A DNA stretch of 64,000 bases from contig NZ_FQVW01000001.1 in assembly GCF_900129485.1 (NCBI RefSeq), positions 124,001-188,000 on the forward strand, read 5' to 3'. Below are positions 18,743-27,669 of the stretch, piece after piece (the first letter of the stretch is position 1; every line of letters begins with the position of its first letter). Origin of the DNA: Ornithinibacillus halophilus. Its GTDB lineage: Bacteria; Bacillota; Bacilli; Bacillales; Amphibacillaceae. The position numbers and the translations under genes were made by a program. Under the pieces are notes generated by a model, which made no database searches, was not told the origin of the DNA, and saw only the letters and a list, made by a program, of their open reading frames with translations.

Positions 18743-19105
18743 ATGGGTAAAAGAATTTTAATCGTGGATGATGCTGCTTTTATGCGAATGATGATTAAAG
18801 ATATACTAACAAAAAACGGCTTCGAAGTTGTTGGGGAAGCACAAGATGGTAATCAGGCAATTAGCTTGTATAACGAATTGAAACCTGATTTAGTAACTAT
18901 GGATATAACGATGCCAGAAATGGATGGAATTACAGCATTAAAAGAAATCAAAGCAGGAGATCCTAATGCCCAAATTATCATGTGTTCTGCTATGGGACAA
19001 CAAGCTATGGTAATCGATGCGATTCAAGCAGGAGCCAAAGACTTTATTGTTAAACCATTTCAGGCTGATCGTGTAATTGAGGCTATTCAAAAGGCATTGA
19101 ATTAG
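18743..19105 (+). CDS. cheY: chemotaxis response regulator CheY
   Basis: Diffusible single-domain receiver phosphorylated by CheA. In Bacillus CheY-P binds FliM and promotes counter-clockwise rotation. It is 120 residues. The acidic pocket is D9/D10, the phospho-acceptor D54 (VTMDITMPEMDG), and the switch Ser/Lys lie in CSAM and KPF. The start ATG 18743 follows GGGGG. Confidence 0.96.
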   Translation: MGKRILIVDDAAFMRMMIKDILTKNGFEVVGEAQDGNQAISLYNELKPDLVTMDITMPEMDGITALKEIKAGDPNAQIIMCSAMGQQAMVIDAIQAGAKDFIVKPFQADRVIEAIQKALN

Positions 19106-19120
19106 AAACGAGTGATGATA

Positions 19121-19768
19121 TTGGTTAGGAAAATAGGCTTAATCACTTTCCTGTTTTTTCTCATGTTCTTTGGTCTTTTTACTATAAATACTTTTGCTGA
19201 AGATCCAAAGGTAAGTGATTGTATAGAAGGAACAGCTGAATGTGATGATGCACCAGAGGCAACAAATTCTAACGAGGATTCAACAGAGATCACAGGAAAT
19301 GAAACTTCCAATAGCACTTTCATATTAAATTTTATTAAGATGATCTTGGTATTATTTCTGATATTAGGACTAATTTACTTTTTATTAAAATTTTTAAATA
19401 AGAGAAGTAAAATGTTTAACCAAGTAAAAGCACTTGATAATCTGGGTGGAGTTAATGTAGGTCCAAATAAATCGGTTCAAATCATTCGGATTGGTAAAAA
19501 ATTTTATTTGATTGGTGTAGGAGACAATGTTGAATTATTACAGGAAATACAAGATGAAGATGTAATTAAGGACTTAATGTCTCGGAAGGAAGAACAACCC
19601 GTCAATATCCTCTCATCTGTATTTCAGCAACAAGCGGAAGGAAACACTTCTAACAAAAATGAAGGAAAAAGCTTTAAAAACTTATTTTCAAATGAGTTAG
19701 ACAAACTAAAAAGCAATCGTAAAGCATTAATTAATCAGCAAAAACAGAAGGATGATCAAGATGAATGA
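19121..19768 (+). CDS. fliO: flagellar export gate assembly protein FliO (FliZ)
   Basis: Membrane factor that helps assemble the FliP pore; called FliZ in older Bacillus work. An N-terminal hydrophobic signal or anchor is followed by an acidic Cys-containing loop, a second transmembrane helix (about 66-88), and a cytoplasmic domain. Conserved segments are NLGGVNVGPNKSVQIIRIGK and FYLIGVGDNVELLQEI. The start is uncertain: TTG 19121 fits the GAGTGA spacing, but GTG 19112 and ATG 19115 are possible (up to 218 residues). Confidence 0.88.
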   Translation: MVRKIGLITFLFFLMFFGLFTINTFAEDPKVSDCIEGTAECDDAPEATNSNEDSTEITGNETSNSTFILNFIKMILVLFLILGLIYFLLKFLNKRSKMFNQVKALDNLGGVNVGPNKSVQIIRIGKKFYLIGVGDNVELLQEIQDEDVIKDLMSRKEEQPVNILSSVFQQQAEGNTSNKNEGKSFKNLFSNELDKLKSNRKALINQQKQKDDQDE

Positions 19769-20426
19769 ATTTATAGATATGTTTTCTAGTTCCGATCCTT
19801 CTAATGTTGCTACATCTGTTAAGTTAATCTTACTATTAACGGTTCTGTCATTAGCACCAGGTATTTTAATATTAATGACAAGTTTTACAAGAATAATTAT
19901 TGTACTTTCTTTTGTAAGAACATCATTGGCTACCCAGCAGATGCCACCTAACCAAGTATTAATTGGATTAGCTTTATTTTTAACGTTTTTCATTATGGCT
20001 CCAGTTTTTGGTGAGGTTTACGATGAGGCATTAGAACCACTTTTTGACGAAGAAATTACTTTAGATGAAGCCTACGAGAGAGCAAGCACTCCGATAAAAG
20101 AGTTTATGGCTAAACATACAAGGCAAAAAGATTTGGAATTATTTATGAGTTATTCCCAAATGGAAAGACCTGAGAGCATCGAAGATATTCCAATAACGAC
20201 ATTAGTACCTGCATTTGCTATTAGTGAGTTAAAGACAGCCTTTCAGATGGGGTTTATGATTTTTGTACCTTTTTTAATAATTGATATGGCAGTGGCAAGT
20301 GTTCTTATGTCCATGGGGATGATGATGCTACCACCGGTTATGATTTCATTACCGTTTAAAATATTATTATTCGTACTAGTAGACGGTTGGTATCTAATTA
20401 CTGATTCGTTGTTATCGGGTTTCTAG
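19761..20426 (+). CDS. fliP: flagellar type III export pore protein FliP
   Basis: Core subunit of the FliPQR export gate in the membrane. The start ATG 19761 lies nine bases after AGAAGG; the ATG at 19752 directly abuts that site. It has 221 residues with four hydrophobic segments. Family signatures: LAPGILILMTSFTRIIIVLS (about 33-52), the QQMPPNQVLIGLALFLTFF stretch, and the C-terminal SMGMMMLPPVMISLPFK. It overlaps fliO by 8 bases. Confidence 0.96.
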   Translation: MNEFIDMFSSSDPSNVATSVKLILLLTVLSLAPGILILMTSFTRIIIVLSFVRTSLATQQMPPNQVLIGLALFLTFFIMAPVFGEVYDEALEPLFDEEITLDEAYERASTPIKEFMAKHTRQKDLELFMSYSQMERPESIEDIPITTLVPAFAISELKTAFQMGFMIFVPFLIIDMAVASVLMSMGMMMLPPVMISLPFKILLFVLVDGWYLITDSLLSGF

Positions 20427-20456
20427 TTAACTTGTAAATAGAGAGGGTGTATTACT

Positions 20457-20726
20457 TTGAACAGTGAATTTGTATTAACATTAGCAGAAAGAGGCATATA
20501 CACAATTTTACTTGTAACTGGCCCGCTCTTAATATTAGCACTAGCAGTAGGTTTATTTGTTAGTATATTTCAAGCGACAACCCAAATCCAAGAACAAACC
20601 TTGGCATTTATCCCTAAGATTGTTGCTGTTTTAGTTGGTATTGTTTTTTTTGGACCGTGGATGTTAACAACAATGGTAGAGTTTACTTCTGATTTATTTC
20701 AGAATTTAAACATGTTTGTAGGGTAG
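20457..20726 (+). CDS. fliQ: flagellar type III export gate protein FliQ
   Basis: 89-residue, two-helix membrane subunit of the FliPQR gate. The family motif AVGLFVSIFQATTQIQEQTL (about 30-49) is clear, followed by FIPKIVAVL. The start is TTG 20457 behind GAGAGGGTG. The stop lies three bases before fliR. Confidence 0.95.
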   Translation: MNSEFVLTLAERGIYTILLVTGPLLILALAVGLFVSIFQATTQIQEQTLAFIPKIVAVLVGIVFFGPWMLTTMVEFTSDLFQNLNMFVG

Positions 20727-20729
20727 ATT

Positions 20730-21509
20730 ATGTTCGAATTAATTAATATTAACAGCTTACCAGTATTTTTACTCATTTTAGTTCGAGTTACTGCTTTTTT
20801 TGTGACATTGCCATTTTTTTCATACCGAACAATACCTTTACCATTTAAGATTGGCATTAGTTTTTTTCTAGCATTTATTATGTTTTATACGGTTGAATCA
20901 CCAGTTATTATATTTGATTATTTTTATATTTTGCTCATTGTAAAAGAAATACTTATTGGACTATTAATTGGTTTGATAGGTTATATCATAATATCTGCTG
21001 TTCAAATAGCAGGTGGATTCATTGATTTCCAAATGGGGTTTGCTATTGCCAATGTGGTAGATCCCCAAACAGGTGCGCAAAGCCCTATTATAGGCCAATA
21101 CTTTTACATTATTGCTTTACTATTTCTATTATCGGTTGATGGACATCATTTGTTAATAGATGGAATCGTAAATAGTTATAAATTTATTCCTGTTGATGCA
21201 TTTATTCCTTTTCAGAATGCTAGTATTACAGAGTTCGTTATCCGATCATTCAATATGATGTTTTTAATTGCTTTTCAAATTGCGATACCAATTGTAGGTT
21301 GTTTATTTTTAGTTGATGTTGCATTAGGAATCGTAGCAAGAACGGTTCCACAATTAAACGTCTTTGTTGTAGGTTTACCGTTAAAAATTCTAGTTAGTTT
21401 TATCGCACTCTTTTTCTTTTTAAGTTTGTATATCATATTAGCCAAAAATCTATTTACAACAATGTTTGATACGATGCGAAGTTTATTGCAATTGTTTGGA
21501 GGGGCTTAA
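20730..21509 (+). CDS. fliR: flagellar type III export gate protein FliR
   Basis: Membrane subunit completing the FliPQR gate. It is 259 residues with about six hydrophobic helices. Conserved features: LVRVTAFFVTLPFFSYRTIP near the N-terminus, the GFIDFQMGFAIANVVDPQTG loop (about 95-114), and PQLNVFVVGLPLKI in the C-terminal third. The upstream site is poor (TAGGG within the fliQ end), suggesting coupling to fliQ. Confidence 0.95.
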   Translation: MFELININSLPVFLLILVRVTAFFVTLPFFSYRTIPLPFKIGISFFLAFIMFYTVESPVIIFDYFYILLIVKEILIGLLIGLIGYIIISAVQIAGGFIDFQMGFAIANVVDPQTGAQSPIIGQYFYIIALLFLLSVDGHHLLIDGIVNSYKFIPVDAFIPFQNASITEFVIRSFNMMFLIAFQIAIPIVGCLFLVDVALGIVARTVPQLNVFVVGLPLKILVSFIALFFFLSLYIILAKNLFTTMFDTMRSLLQLFGGA

Positions 21510-21510
21510 G

Positions 21511-22590
21511 TTGCAATTACGTCTAGATTTACAATTTTTTGCAGGAGAAAAAACTGAAAAAGCAACTCCAAAAAAACGATTGGATGAACGTAAGAAAGGG
21601 AAAGTAGCGAAGAGTCAAGATGTAAACACCGGGATTCTACTACTATTGAGTTTTATCATTCTATTTGTATTTGGTGGATTTATGAAAGATAATATGTTGG
21701 TTTTATACCAATATACTTTTACGGAGTATATACATTGGGATGTAACGTCATCTACTGTCTATCAAGTGTTAATAGAAGGTCTAATTACAATGGCAAAAAT
21801 AGTTGCTCCAATTATGGTAATAGCAATATTCGCTGGGTTTGCGTCAAATTTAATGCAAATTGGCTTTTTGTTTACAACAGAACCTTTGAAGCTTGACCTT
21901 AAAAAAATCGACCCAATACAAGGGGCTAAACGTATTTTTTCCATCCGGGCATTAGTAGAGTTACTAAAATCATTATTTAAAATCTCATTAATCGGTGCAA
22001 TTACTTTTACGGTTATATGGATTTATAAAGACGATATGATGATGCTAGCCTTTAAAGATGTAGAAAATGCTTTAGGATTCTTTGGACAAGTCACTATGAT
22101 TATGGCGGTTGCTGCGATTATAGCATTATTGTTCATCGCCGTTTTCGACTATGCGTATCAACGATATGATTTTGAGAAAAACATGCGCATGTCTAAACAG
22201 GACATTAAAGATGAGTATAAAAACATTGAAGGTGACCCTTTAATAAAGTCTAAAATTAAAGAAAAACAAAGGCAAATGGCGATGCAACGAATGATGAGTG
22301 AAGTACCTGAAGCAGATGTTGTTATTACGAATCCTACCCATTATGCGATCGCAATTAAATATGATGAAAAGAAAGCTAATGCACCATATGTAGTCGCTAA
22401 AGGTGCTGATCATATAGCTCTAAGAATAAAAGAAATAGCAAAGGTTCATAAAGTGGTTACTGTAGAAAATCGTCCATTAGCAAGGGCGTTATATGACAAG
22501 CTAGAAATTAATGATTTAATTCCAGAAGAATTTTATCAAGCAGTAGCGGAAATATTGGCATATGTTTATCGATTAGAAAAAAAAGCTTAG
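21511..22590 (+). CDS. flhB: flagellar export switch protein FlhB
   Basis: Export-gate protein whose self-cleavage switches specificity from hook to filament substrates. The start is TTG 21511 (MQLRLDLQFFAGEKTEKATP), six bases after GGAGGGG in the fliR 3' end; longer upstream in-frame starts lie inside fliR. It has 359 residues with four transmembrane helices (about 30-215). The autocleavage motif NPTH is at 274-277, in VVITNPTHYAIAIKY. FliK, its regulator, is encoded in the same operon. Confidence 0.95.
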   Translation: MQLRLDLQFFAGEKTEKATPKKRLDERKKGKVAKSQDVNTGILLLLSFIILFVFGGFMKDNMLVLYQYTFTEYIHWDVTSSTVYQVLIEGLITMAKIVAPIMVIAIFAGFASNLMQIGFLFTTEPLKLDLKKIDPIQGAKRIFSIRALVELLKSLFKISLIGAITFTVIWIYKDDMMMLAFKDVENALGFFGQVTMIMAVAAIIALLFIAVFDYAYQRYDFEKNMRMSKQDIKDEYKNIEGDPLIKSKIKEKQRQMAMQRMMSEVPEADVVITNPTHYAIAIKYDEKKANAPYVVAKGADHIALRIKEIAKVHKVVTVENRPLARALYDKLEINDLIPEEFYQAVAEILAYVYRLEKKA

Positions 22591-22611
22591 CTTAATTAAG
22601 GAGATACAACC

Positions 22612-24648
22612 ATGAAAGCACGAGATCTATCCGTTCTTTTAGGCGTCATTTTAATTATCATAATGTTAGTAATACCTCTTCCTGGTTGGCTACTTAGTAT
22701 TTTAATACTATTAAATATTACACTAGCATTAATCGTAATTTTAGTAGCTATGAATACACAGGAAACGTTACAATTCTCAATTTTTCCATCTCTATTATTA
22801 TTACTAACATTATTTAGACTCGGGTTGAACGTTTCTACGACACGATCAATCTTATCAAAAGCAGAAGCTGGTGGTGTGGTAGAAACGTTTGGTAGTTTTG
22901 TAATTGGTAATGATGCTTTGGTTGGTTTTGTAGTCTTTGTCATCCTAGTTATTATTAATTTTTTAGTTATTACGAAAGGATCAGAACGTGTATCAGAAGT
23001 AGCAGCACGATTCTCACTAGATGCAATGCCAGGTAAACAGATGAGTATTGATGCAGATTTGAATGCAGGTCTAATTTCTGAACAAGAGGCGAAAGAAAGA
23101 AGAAAACTAGTTGAAGATGAAGCAGATTTTCATGGTTCTATGGATGGTGCTAGTAAGTTCGTTAAAGGAGACGCTATTGCAGGTATCATCATCGTATTAG
23201 TAAATATTGTGTTTGGAATTGTGATTGGTATGGTTCAAATGGGTATGCCATTCCAAGAGGCGATTGATACCTTTACTAGGTTAACCGTTGGTGATGGATT
23301 AGTCAGTCAAATTCCAGCATTACTAATATCAACTGCAACTGGTATTGTAGTAACACGAAGCTCTCAATCAGGGAATAACTTAGGCAGTGATGTAACAGAT
23401 CAGTTACTACAGTATCCTAAACTATTATTTATTGCTGCTGGTACAATATTCTTTTTAGGTTTAACACCAATTAACTTTTTCTTAACGACTATTATTGCTT
23501 TGATATTAGCTGTTAGTGGATATTTATTATTAAATCAGTCAAAACAGCCGGAGACAAAAAATGTGGAAGAAGAGGATCAAACGGAAAGTGCTGAAATGAA
23601 GTCACAAGAAAATGTTGTTAATTTATTGAGCATGGACCCAATCGAATTTGAATTTGGGTATTCTTTAATTCCACTAGTGGATACTAAACAAGGTGGAGAT
23701 TTACTAGACCGTGTCGTTATGATTAGAAGACAACTAGCAATCGAACTCGGTATTGTTATACCAGTTGTTCGGATTAGGGATAATATTCAATTAAACCCGA
23801 ATGAATATCGTCTTAAAATTAAAGGTAATGAAGTGGCTACAGGTGAATTACTATTAGATCATTACTTAGCGATGGCACCAGATATGGACGATGATATGAT
23901 AGAAGGAATAGATACGAAGGAACCTGCCTTCGGATTACCTGCTAAATGGATAGGGGAAGAGTTGAAAGATGAGGCTGAGTTATCAGGGTATACAGTGGTA
24001 GACCCACCATCCGTAGTTTCTACTCATATTACAGAGATAATTAAACAACATGCTCATACATTGTTAGGACGCCAAGAAACGAAAGAGCTAATCGATCACT
24101 TGAAAGAAAGTTATCCAATCTTAGTAGAAGAAGTAACACCGGAACCACTTGCCATTGGCGATATACAAAAAGTGTTAAGCAAATTATTGAGAGAAAATGT
24201 CTCTATCCGTAATCTACCAATTATATTTGAGACACTAGCAGACTTTGCTAAATTAACAACTGATACAGAATTATTGGGAGAATACGTGAGACAAGCATTA
24301 TCATCACAAATTACAAGACAATATGTTAAAGAAGATTCCACATTGAATGTCATTACGGTATCTGGAAAAGTAGAAAAATTAATCGCAGAAAATATTCAAC
24401 AAACGGAACATGGGAATTATTTAGCGCTAGATCCAGATTCACAGCAAGCGATAATTAAAATAATCCATGCTGAAGTAGAGAAGATGACATTACAAGAAGA
24501 TAATGCCATTTTACTCTGCTCCCCAGCAATTCGAATGTATGTCAAACAATTGTTAGATCGTTTCTTACCGCAAATTATCGTTTTATCATACAATGAACTA
24601 GAACCATCTGTTCAAGTACAAAGTGTAGGGGTGGTGAATGTAGCTTGA
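22612..24648 (+). CDS. flhA: flagellar export gate protein FlhA
   Basis: Largest export-gate component. Its cytosolic ring receives substrate-chaperone complexes. It is 678 residues: about eight transmembrane helices in 1-300, the conserved cytoplasmic loop RFSLDAMPGKQMSIDADLNA (about 137-156), a linker (about 315-340), then the four-subdomain cytoplasmic part. The C-terminus ends in LSYNELEPSVQVQSVGVVN. The start ATG 22612 follows AAGGAG. The stop overlaps flhF in TTGA. Confidence 0.96.
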   Translation: MKARDLSVLLGVILIIIMLVIPLPGWLLSILILLNITLALIVILVAMNTQETLQFSIFPSLLLLLTLFRLGLNVSTTRSILSKAEAGGVVETFGSFVIGNDALVGFVVFVILVIINFLVITKGSERVSEVAARFSLDAMPGKQMSIDADLNAGLISEQEAKERRKLVEDEADFHGSMDGASKFVKGDAIAGIIIVLVNIVFGIVIGMVQMGMPFQEAIDTFTRLTVGDGLVSQIPALLISTATGIVVTRSSQSGNNLGSDVTDQLLQYPKLLFIAAGTIFFLGLTPINFFLTTIIALILAVSGYLLLNQSKQPETKNVEEEDQTESAEMKSQENVVNLLSMDPIEFEFGYSLIPLVDTKQGGDLLDRVVMIRRQLAIELGIVIPVVRIRDNIQLNPNEYRLKIKGNEVATGELLLDHYLAMAPDMDDDMIEGIDTKEPAFGLPAKWIGEELKDEAELSGYTVVDPPSVVSTHITEIIKQHAHTLLGRQETKELIDHLKESYPILVEEVTPEPLAIGDIQKVLSKLLRENVSIRNLPIIFETLADFAKLTTDTELLGEYVRQALSSQITRQYVKEDSTLNVITVSGKVEKLIAENIQQTEHGNYLALDPDSQQAIIKIIHAEVEKMTLQEDNAILLCSPAIRMYVKQLLDRFLPQIIVLSYNELEPSVQVQSVGVVNVA

Positions 24649-25769
24649 AGGTAAAAAAGTATATAGCAACTACCATGCCAGAAGCAATGAAGCAAATCAG
24701 AAAAGAACTAGGCAAAAATGCAGTCATTTTAAACTCTAAAGAAATTCAAGAAGGTGGCTTTTTAGGGCTTTTTAAGAAAAGAAAAATAGAGGTTATTGCT
24801 GCTTTAGATGAAATGCCTAATTTTCCAAAACAGAATAAAAAACCTGATATTAGAGAACAAAAAGAAAAGATTAAAAACAATTATTCGGATAATCGAGATA
24901 TTTTAAATGAACTCAAACATTTAAAGCAACTAGTTCAACTACAGGCAGATAGCAATAATAAATTTGAACTAGAATTTCAAGTATTCTATCAGCATTTAAT
25001 AGAACAAGAAGTTTCACCACCTATTGCTGAACAATTAATCCGGCAAACCCAGGAGAAAAACCCTTCTCTAAAAGATGCTCCAGTAGAAGAAATAAGGGAA
25101 GCGTTACAAAAAGAAATAGAACAATCGCTAGAAGATACTACTTTTAGTGGATTATCTTATAACACTAAAATAGTTCAATTTGTTGGCCCTACTGGAGTTG
25201 GGAAAACTACATCTATTGCAAAGATAGCTGCAAATAGTATGTTAAATGATAAAAAAAGTGTCGCCTTTATAACAATGGACACCTATCGTATTGCAGCTAT
25301 AGAACAACTAAAAACCTATGCTCAAATATTAGATGTACCCGTTGAGGTGGCATACTCGTTAGAAGACTATAACGAGGCGATTATCAAATTGAGTCATTAT
25401 GATTTAATATTAGTCGATACTGCAGGAAGAAACTTCAGAGATGAGCAATATGTTAAAGAATTAAAAGATAGCATGAATGAGAACCTTGCTGTTGAAACAT
25501 TTTTAGTACTTTCTTTAACTGCAAAACCAAAAGACATACTAGAAATATACGATAGTTTTGATAAGATTCCTATTAAAGAAGTTATCTTTACAAAATTAGA
25601 TGAAACAACTCAATATGGGAGTATGTTAAATATTTGTTTAGAAAAACAGACTGGTATTGCTTATTTAACCAATGGACAAGATGTACCAGACGACATCCTT
25701 AATCCTTCACCAAGTAAAATAAGTGAAATGATAGTAGGTGAAAGTATAAATGGTCGATCAAGCAACTAG
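24645..25769 (+). CDS. flhF: flagellar placement GTPase FlhF
   Basis: SRP-family (SIMIBI) GTPase that sets flagellar position and number. It is 374 residues. A basic N-domain (1-40, MKVKKYIATTMPEAMKQIRK) and a variable charged middle lead to the NG GTPase domain. G1 GPTGVGKT is at 181-188, followed by DTYRIAAIEQL, G3 DTAGRN and G4 TKLDE. The TTG start overlaps the flhA stop by four bases. flhG, its activator, overlaps the 3' end by 20 bases. Confidence 0.95.
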   Translation: MKVKKYIATTMPEAMKQIRKELGKNAVILNSKEIQEGGFLGLFKKRKIEVIAALDEMPNFPKQNKKPDIREQKEKIKNNYSDNRDILNELKHLKQLVQLQADSNNKFELEFQVFYQHLIEQEVSPPIAEQLIRQTQEKNPSLKDAPVEEIREALQKEIEQSLEDTTFSGLSYNTKIVQFVGPTGVGKTTSIAKIAANSMLNDKKSVAFITMDTYRIAAIEQLKTYAQILDVPVEVAYSLEDYNEAIIKLSHYDLILVDTAGRNFRDEQYVKELKDSMNENLAVETFLVLSLTAKPKDILEIYDSFDKIPIKEVIFTKLDETTQYGSMLNICLEKQTGIAYLTNGQDVPDDILNPSPSKISEMIVGESINGRSSN

Positions 25770-26613
25770 TCTTCGGCAAAAATTACAAGGTACTTCCTCA
25801 CAACGAAAAACAAAAGTAATTTCTTTTGTCAGTGGAAAAGGTGGAGTAGGTAAATCAAATGTAGCACTGAACTTTTCTCTAGAGCTTCAAAAATCAGGAA
25901 AAAGCGTACTATTAATCGATTTAGATATCGGGATGGGGAATATTGAAATACTACAAGGGGTACATGCTGAAAAAACGATTGTTGATATGTTTGAAGAACA
26001 ATTAGCCTTCCATGAAATTGTAAAGAAAGGGACAAATAACTTACCTTTTATTTCTGGTGGAACAGGATTAACTGGATTCTTCCATCTCAATGAAGAAAAA
26101 ATGAATTTTTTCTATGAGCAATTTCATCATATAAGTAGGGAATACGATTATATCCTATTTGATTTGGGAGCAAATGTATCGGAAGAAAGCATTTTCTTTA
26201 TTTTGGCCTCAGACGAATGCGTAGTTGTTACAACTCCAGAACCAACATCCATTACTGACGCGTATAGTATGGTAAAACAAATCATAAGCAGGCAATTGGA
26301 TATGCCGATCTATGTTATTCTTAATCGCTCGTATTCGTTCAAATATGGTCTAAAAACTTTAGAACGTTTTAAGCTGGCAGTGAAACAATTTTTATTATCG
26401 GATGTACATGTATTAGGACAGTTACCAGATGAAAAGTTCGTATCAACATCTGTTAGACGTCAAATTCCTTTTACAGTGCTAAATAAACGTGCTCCCATTT
26501 CCAGAGCAATAGGGCAAATTGTGTTGAATTATATGTCCAATGAATCACTTGAAAGTAGTGAAGAATCCTTTTCATTTATTAAAAGGCTTAAAAAAATGAT
26601 TAGAGAGAGGTAA
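25750..26613 (+). CDS. flhG: MinD-like ATPase FlhG (YlxH), FlhF activator
   Basis: MinD/ParA-type ATPase that stimulates FlhF GTPase and restrains flagellar number. It is 287 residues. The activator N-terminus (VDQATSLRQKLQ, matching the DQAxxLR pattern of FlhG) is followed by the deviant Walker A SGKGGVGKS (28-36). DLDIGMGN and DLGANVSEES follow. The C-terminal amphipathic, basic tail FIKRLKKMIRE is the likely membrane-targeting helix. Confidence 0.95.
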   Translation: MVDQATSLRQKLQGTSSQRKTKVISFVSGKGGVGKSNVALNFSLELQKSGKSVLLIDLDIGMGNIEILQGVHAEKTIVDMFEEQLAFHEIVKKGTNNLPFISGGTGLTGFFHLNEEKMNFFYEQFHHISREYDYILFDLGANVSEESIFFILASDECVVVTTPEPTSITDAYSMVKQIISRQLDMPIYVILNRSYSFKYGLKTLERFKLAVKQFLLSDVHVLGQLPDEKFVSTSVRRQIPFTVLNKRAPISRAIGQIVLNYMSNESLESSEESFSFIKRLKKMIRER

Positions 26614-26617
26614 ATCC

Positions 26618-27667
26618 ATGAATCCCATTCGAGTACTTATAGTTGATGATTCCGCATTTATGCGCATGATGATTTCTGACATTCTTAGTAGTGATAATCG
26701 AATTGAAGTTATTGCCACGGCTCGAAATGGGGAGGATGGAATTAAAAAAATAAAGCAGTTAAAACCAGATGTTGTGACATTAGATATAGAAATGCCCAAA
26801 ATGGATGGACTGACTGCGCTAACAAAGATTATGGAAACTCATCCGCTACCAGTAGTAATACTATCAAGCTTTACAAGCGACGCTACTACGAAAACAGTAC
26901 AGGCTATTTCCAATGGTGCAGTAGATTTTATTACGAAACCTACTGGGCTAACATCTTTAGAAAAAATTAAAGAAGGAATTATATTAAAAGTGGTTGCAGC
27001 ATCCAAGGTGAAAAATCAATCTATGAAACCACTAAAATCTATTCCTAATCTCTCAACCATCAGAACTCCTTACAAAAATACATTGGTTGCTATTGGTACC
27101 TCAACAGGGGGACCGAAAGCATTACAACAATTATTGGTTGATTTATCTGGAAAAAAGTCGCCACCAATACTAGTTGTTCAACATATGCCTAGTGGGTTTA
27201 CAAAATCACTTGCAAACCGCCTAAATACATTAACTGATTTACACGTGAAAGAAGCGGAGCATGGTGAAGTACTTGAAGAAAATACAGTATACATTGCACC
27301 AGGAGATTATCACATGGAAGTAAGGAAAGTCGGTACTTCGCATGCAATAGTGATTCATGAAGATGTTGGAGAAAGGTATCCCCATACACCATCTGTGGAT
27401 GTTCTTTTTCAATCTTTAGCCAAAGTACAAAGGGTAAATAAAGTAGCAATTGTGTTAACAGGTATGGGAAGTGATGGCTCTAATGGTATCATTAAATTAA
27501 AAGAGAATGATCCAAATACAATTGTAATTGCCGAGTCAGAAGAGTCTACAGTTGTATATGGAATGCCTAGAGCAGCAGTGAAGACCAATTATGTAAATTA
27601 CATTATAAATTTGAATCAATTGGGAGAAACGCTTCATAAAATTACGACTAATCTTAGGGGGATGTAG
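26618..27667 (+). CDS. cheB: chemotaxis methylesterase/deamidase CheB
   Basis: Removes methyl groups from chemoreceptors, and deamidates them, when phosphorylated by CheA. It is 349 residues. The N-terminal receiver has phospho-acceptor D56 (TLDIEMPKMDG). The linker (about 125-150) leads to the C-terminal esterase with S162 (GTSTGGP), H189 (QHMP) and D286 (GMGSDG) as the catalytic triad. No cheR lies in this window, which matches B. subtilis, where cheR is elsewhere. Confidence 0.95.
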   Translation: MNPIRVLIVDDSAFMRMMISDILSSDNRIEVIATARNGEDGIKKIKQLKPDVVTLDIEMPKMDGLTALTKIMETHPLPVVILSSFTSDATTKTVQAISNGAVDFITKPTGLTSLEKIKEGIILKVVAASKVKNQSMKPLKSIPNLSTIRTPYKNTLVAIGTSTGGPKALQQLLVDLSGKKSPPILVVQHMPSGFTKSLANRLNTLTDLHVKEAEHGEVLEENTVYIAPGDYHMEVRKVGTSHAIVIHEDVGERYPHTPSVDVLFQSLAKVQRVNKVAIVLTGMGSDGSNGIIKLKENDPNTIVIAESEESTVVYGMPRAAVKTNYVNYIINLNQLGETLHKITTNLRGM

Positions 27668-27669
27668 AG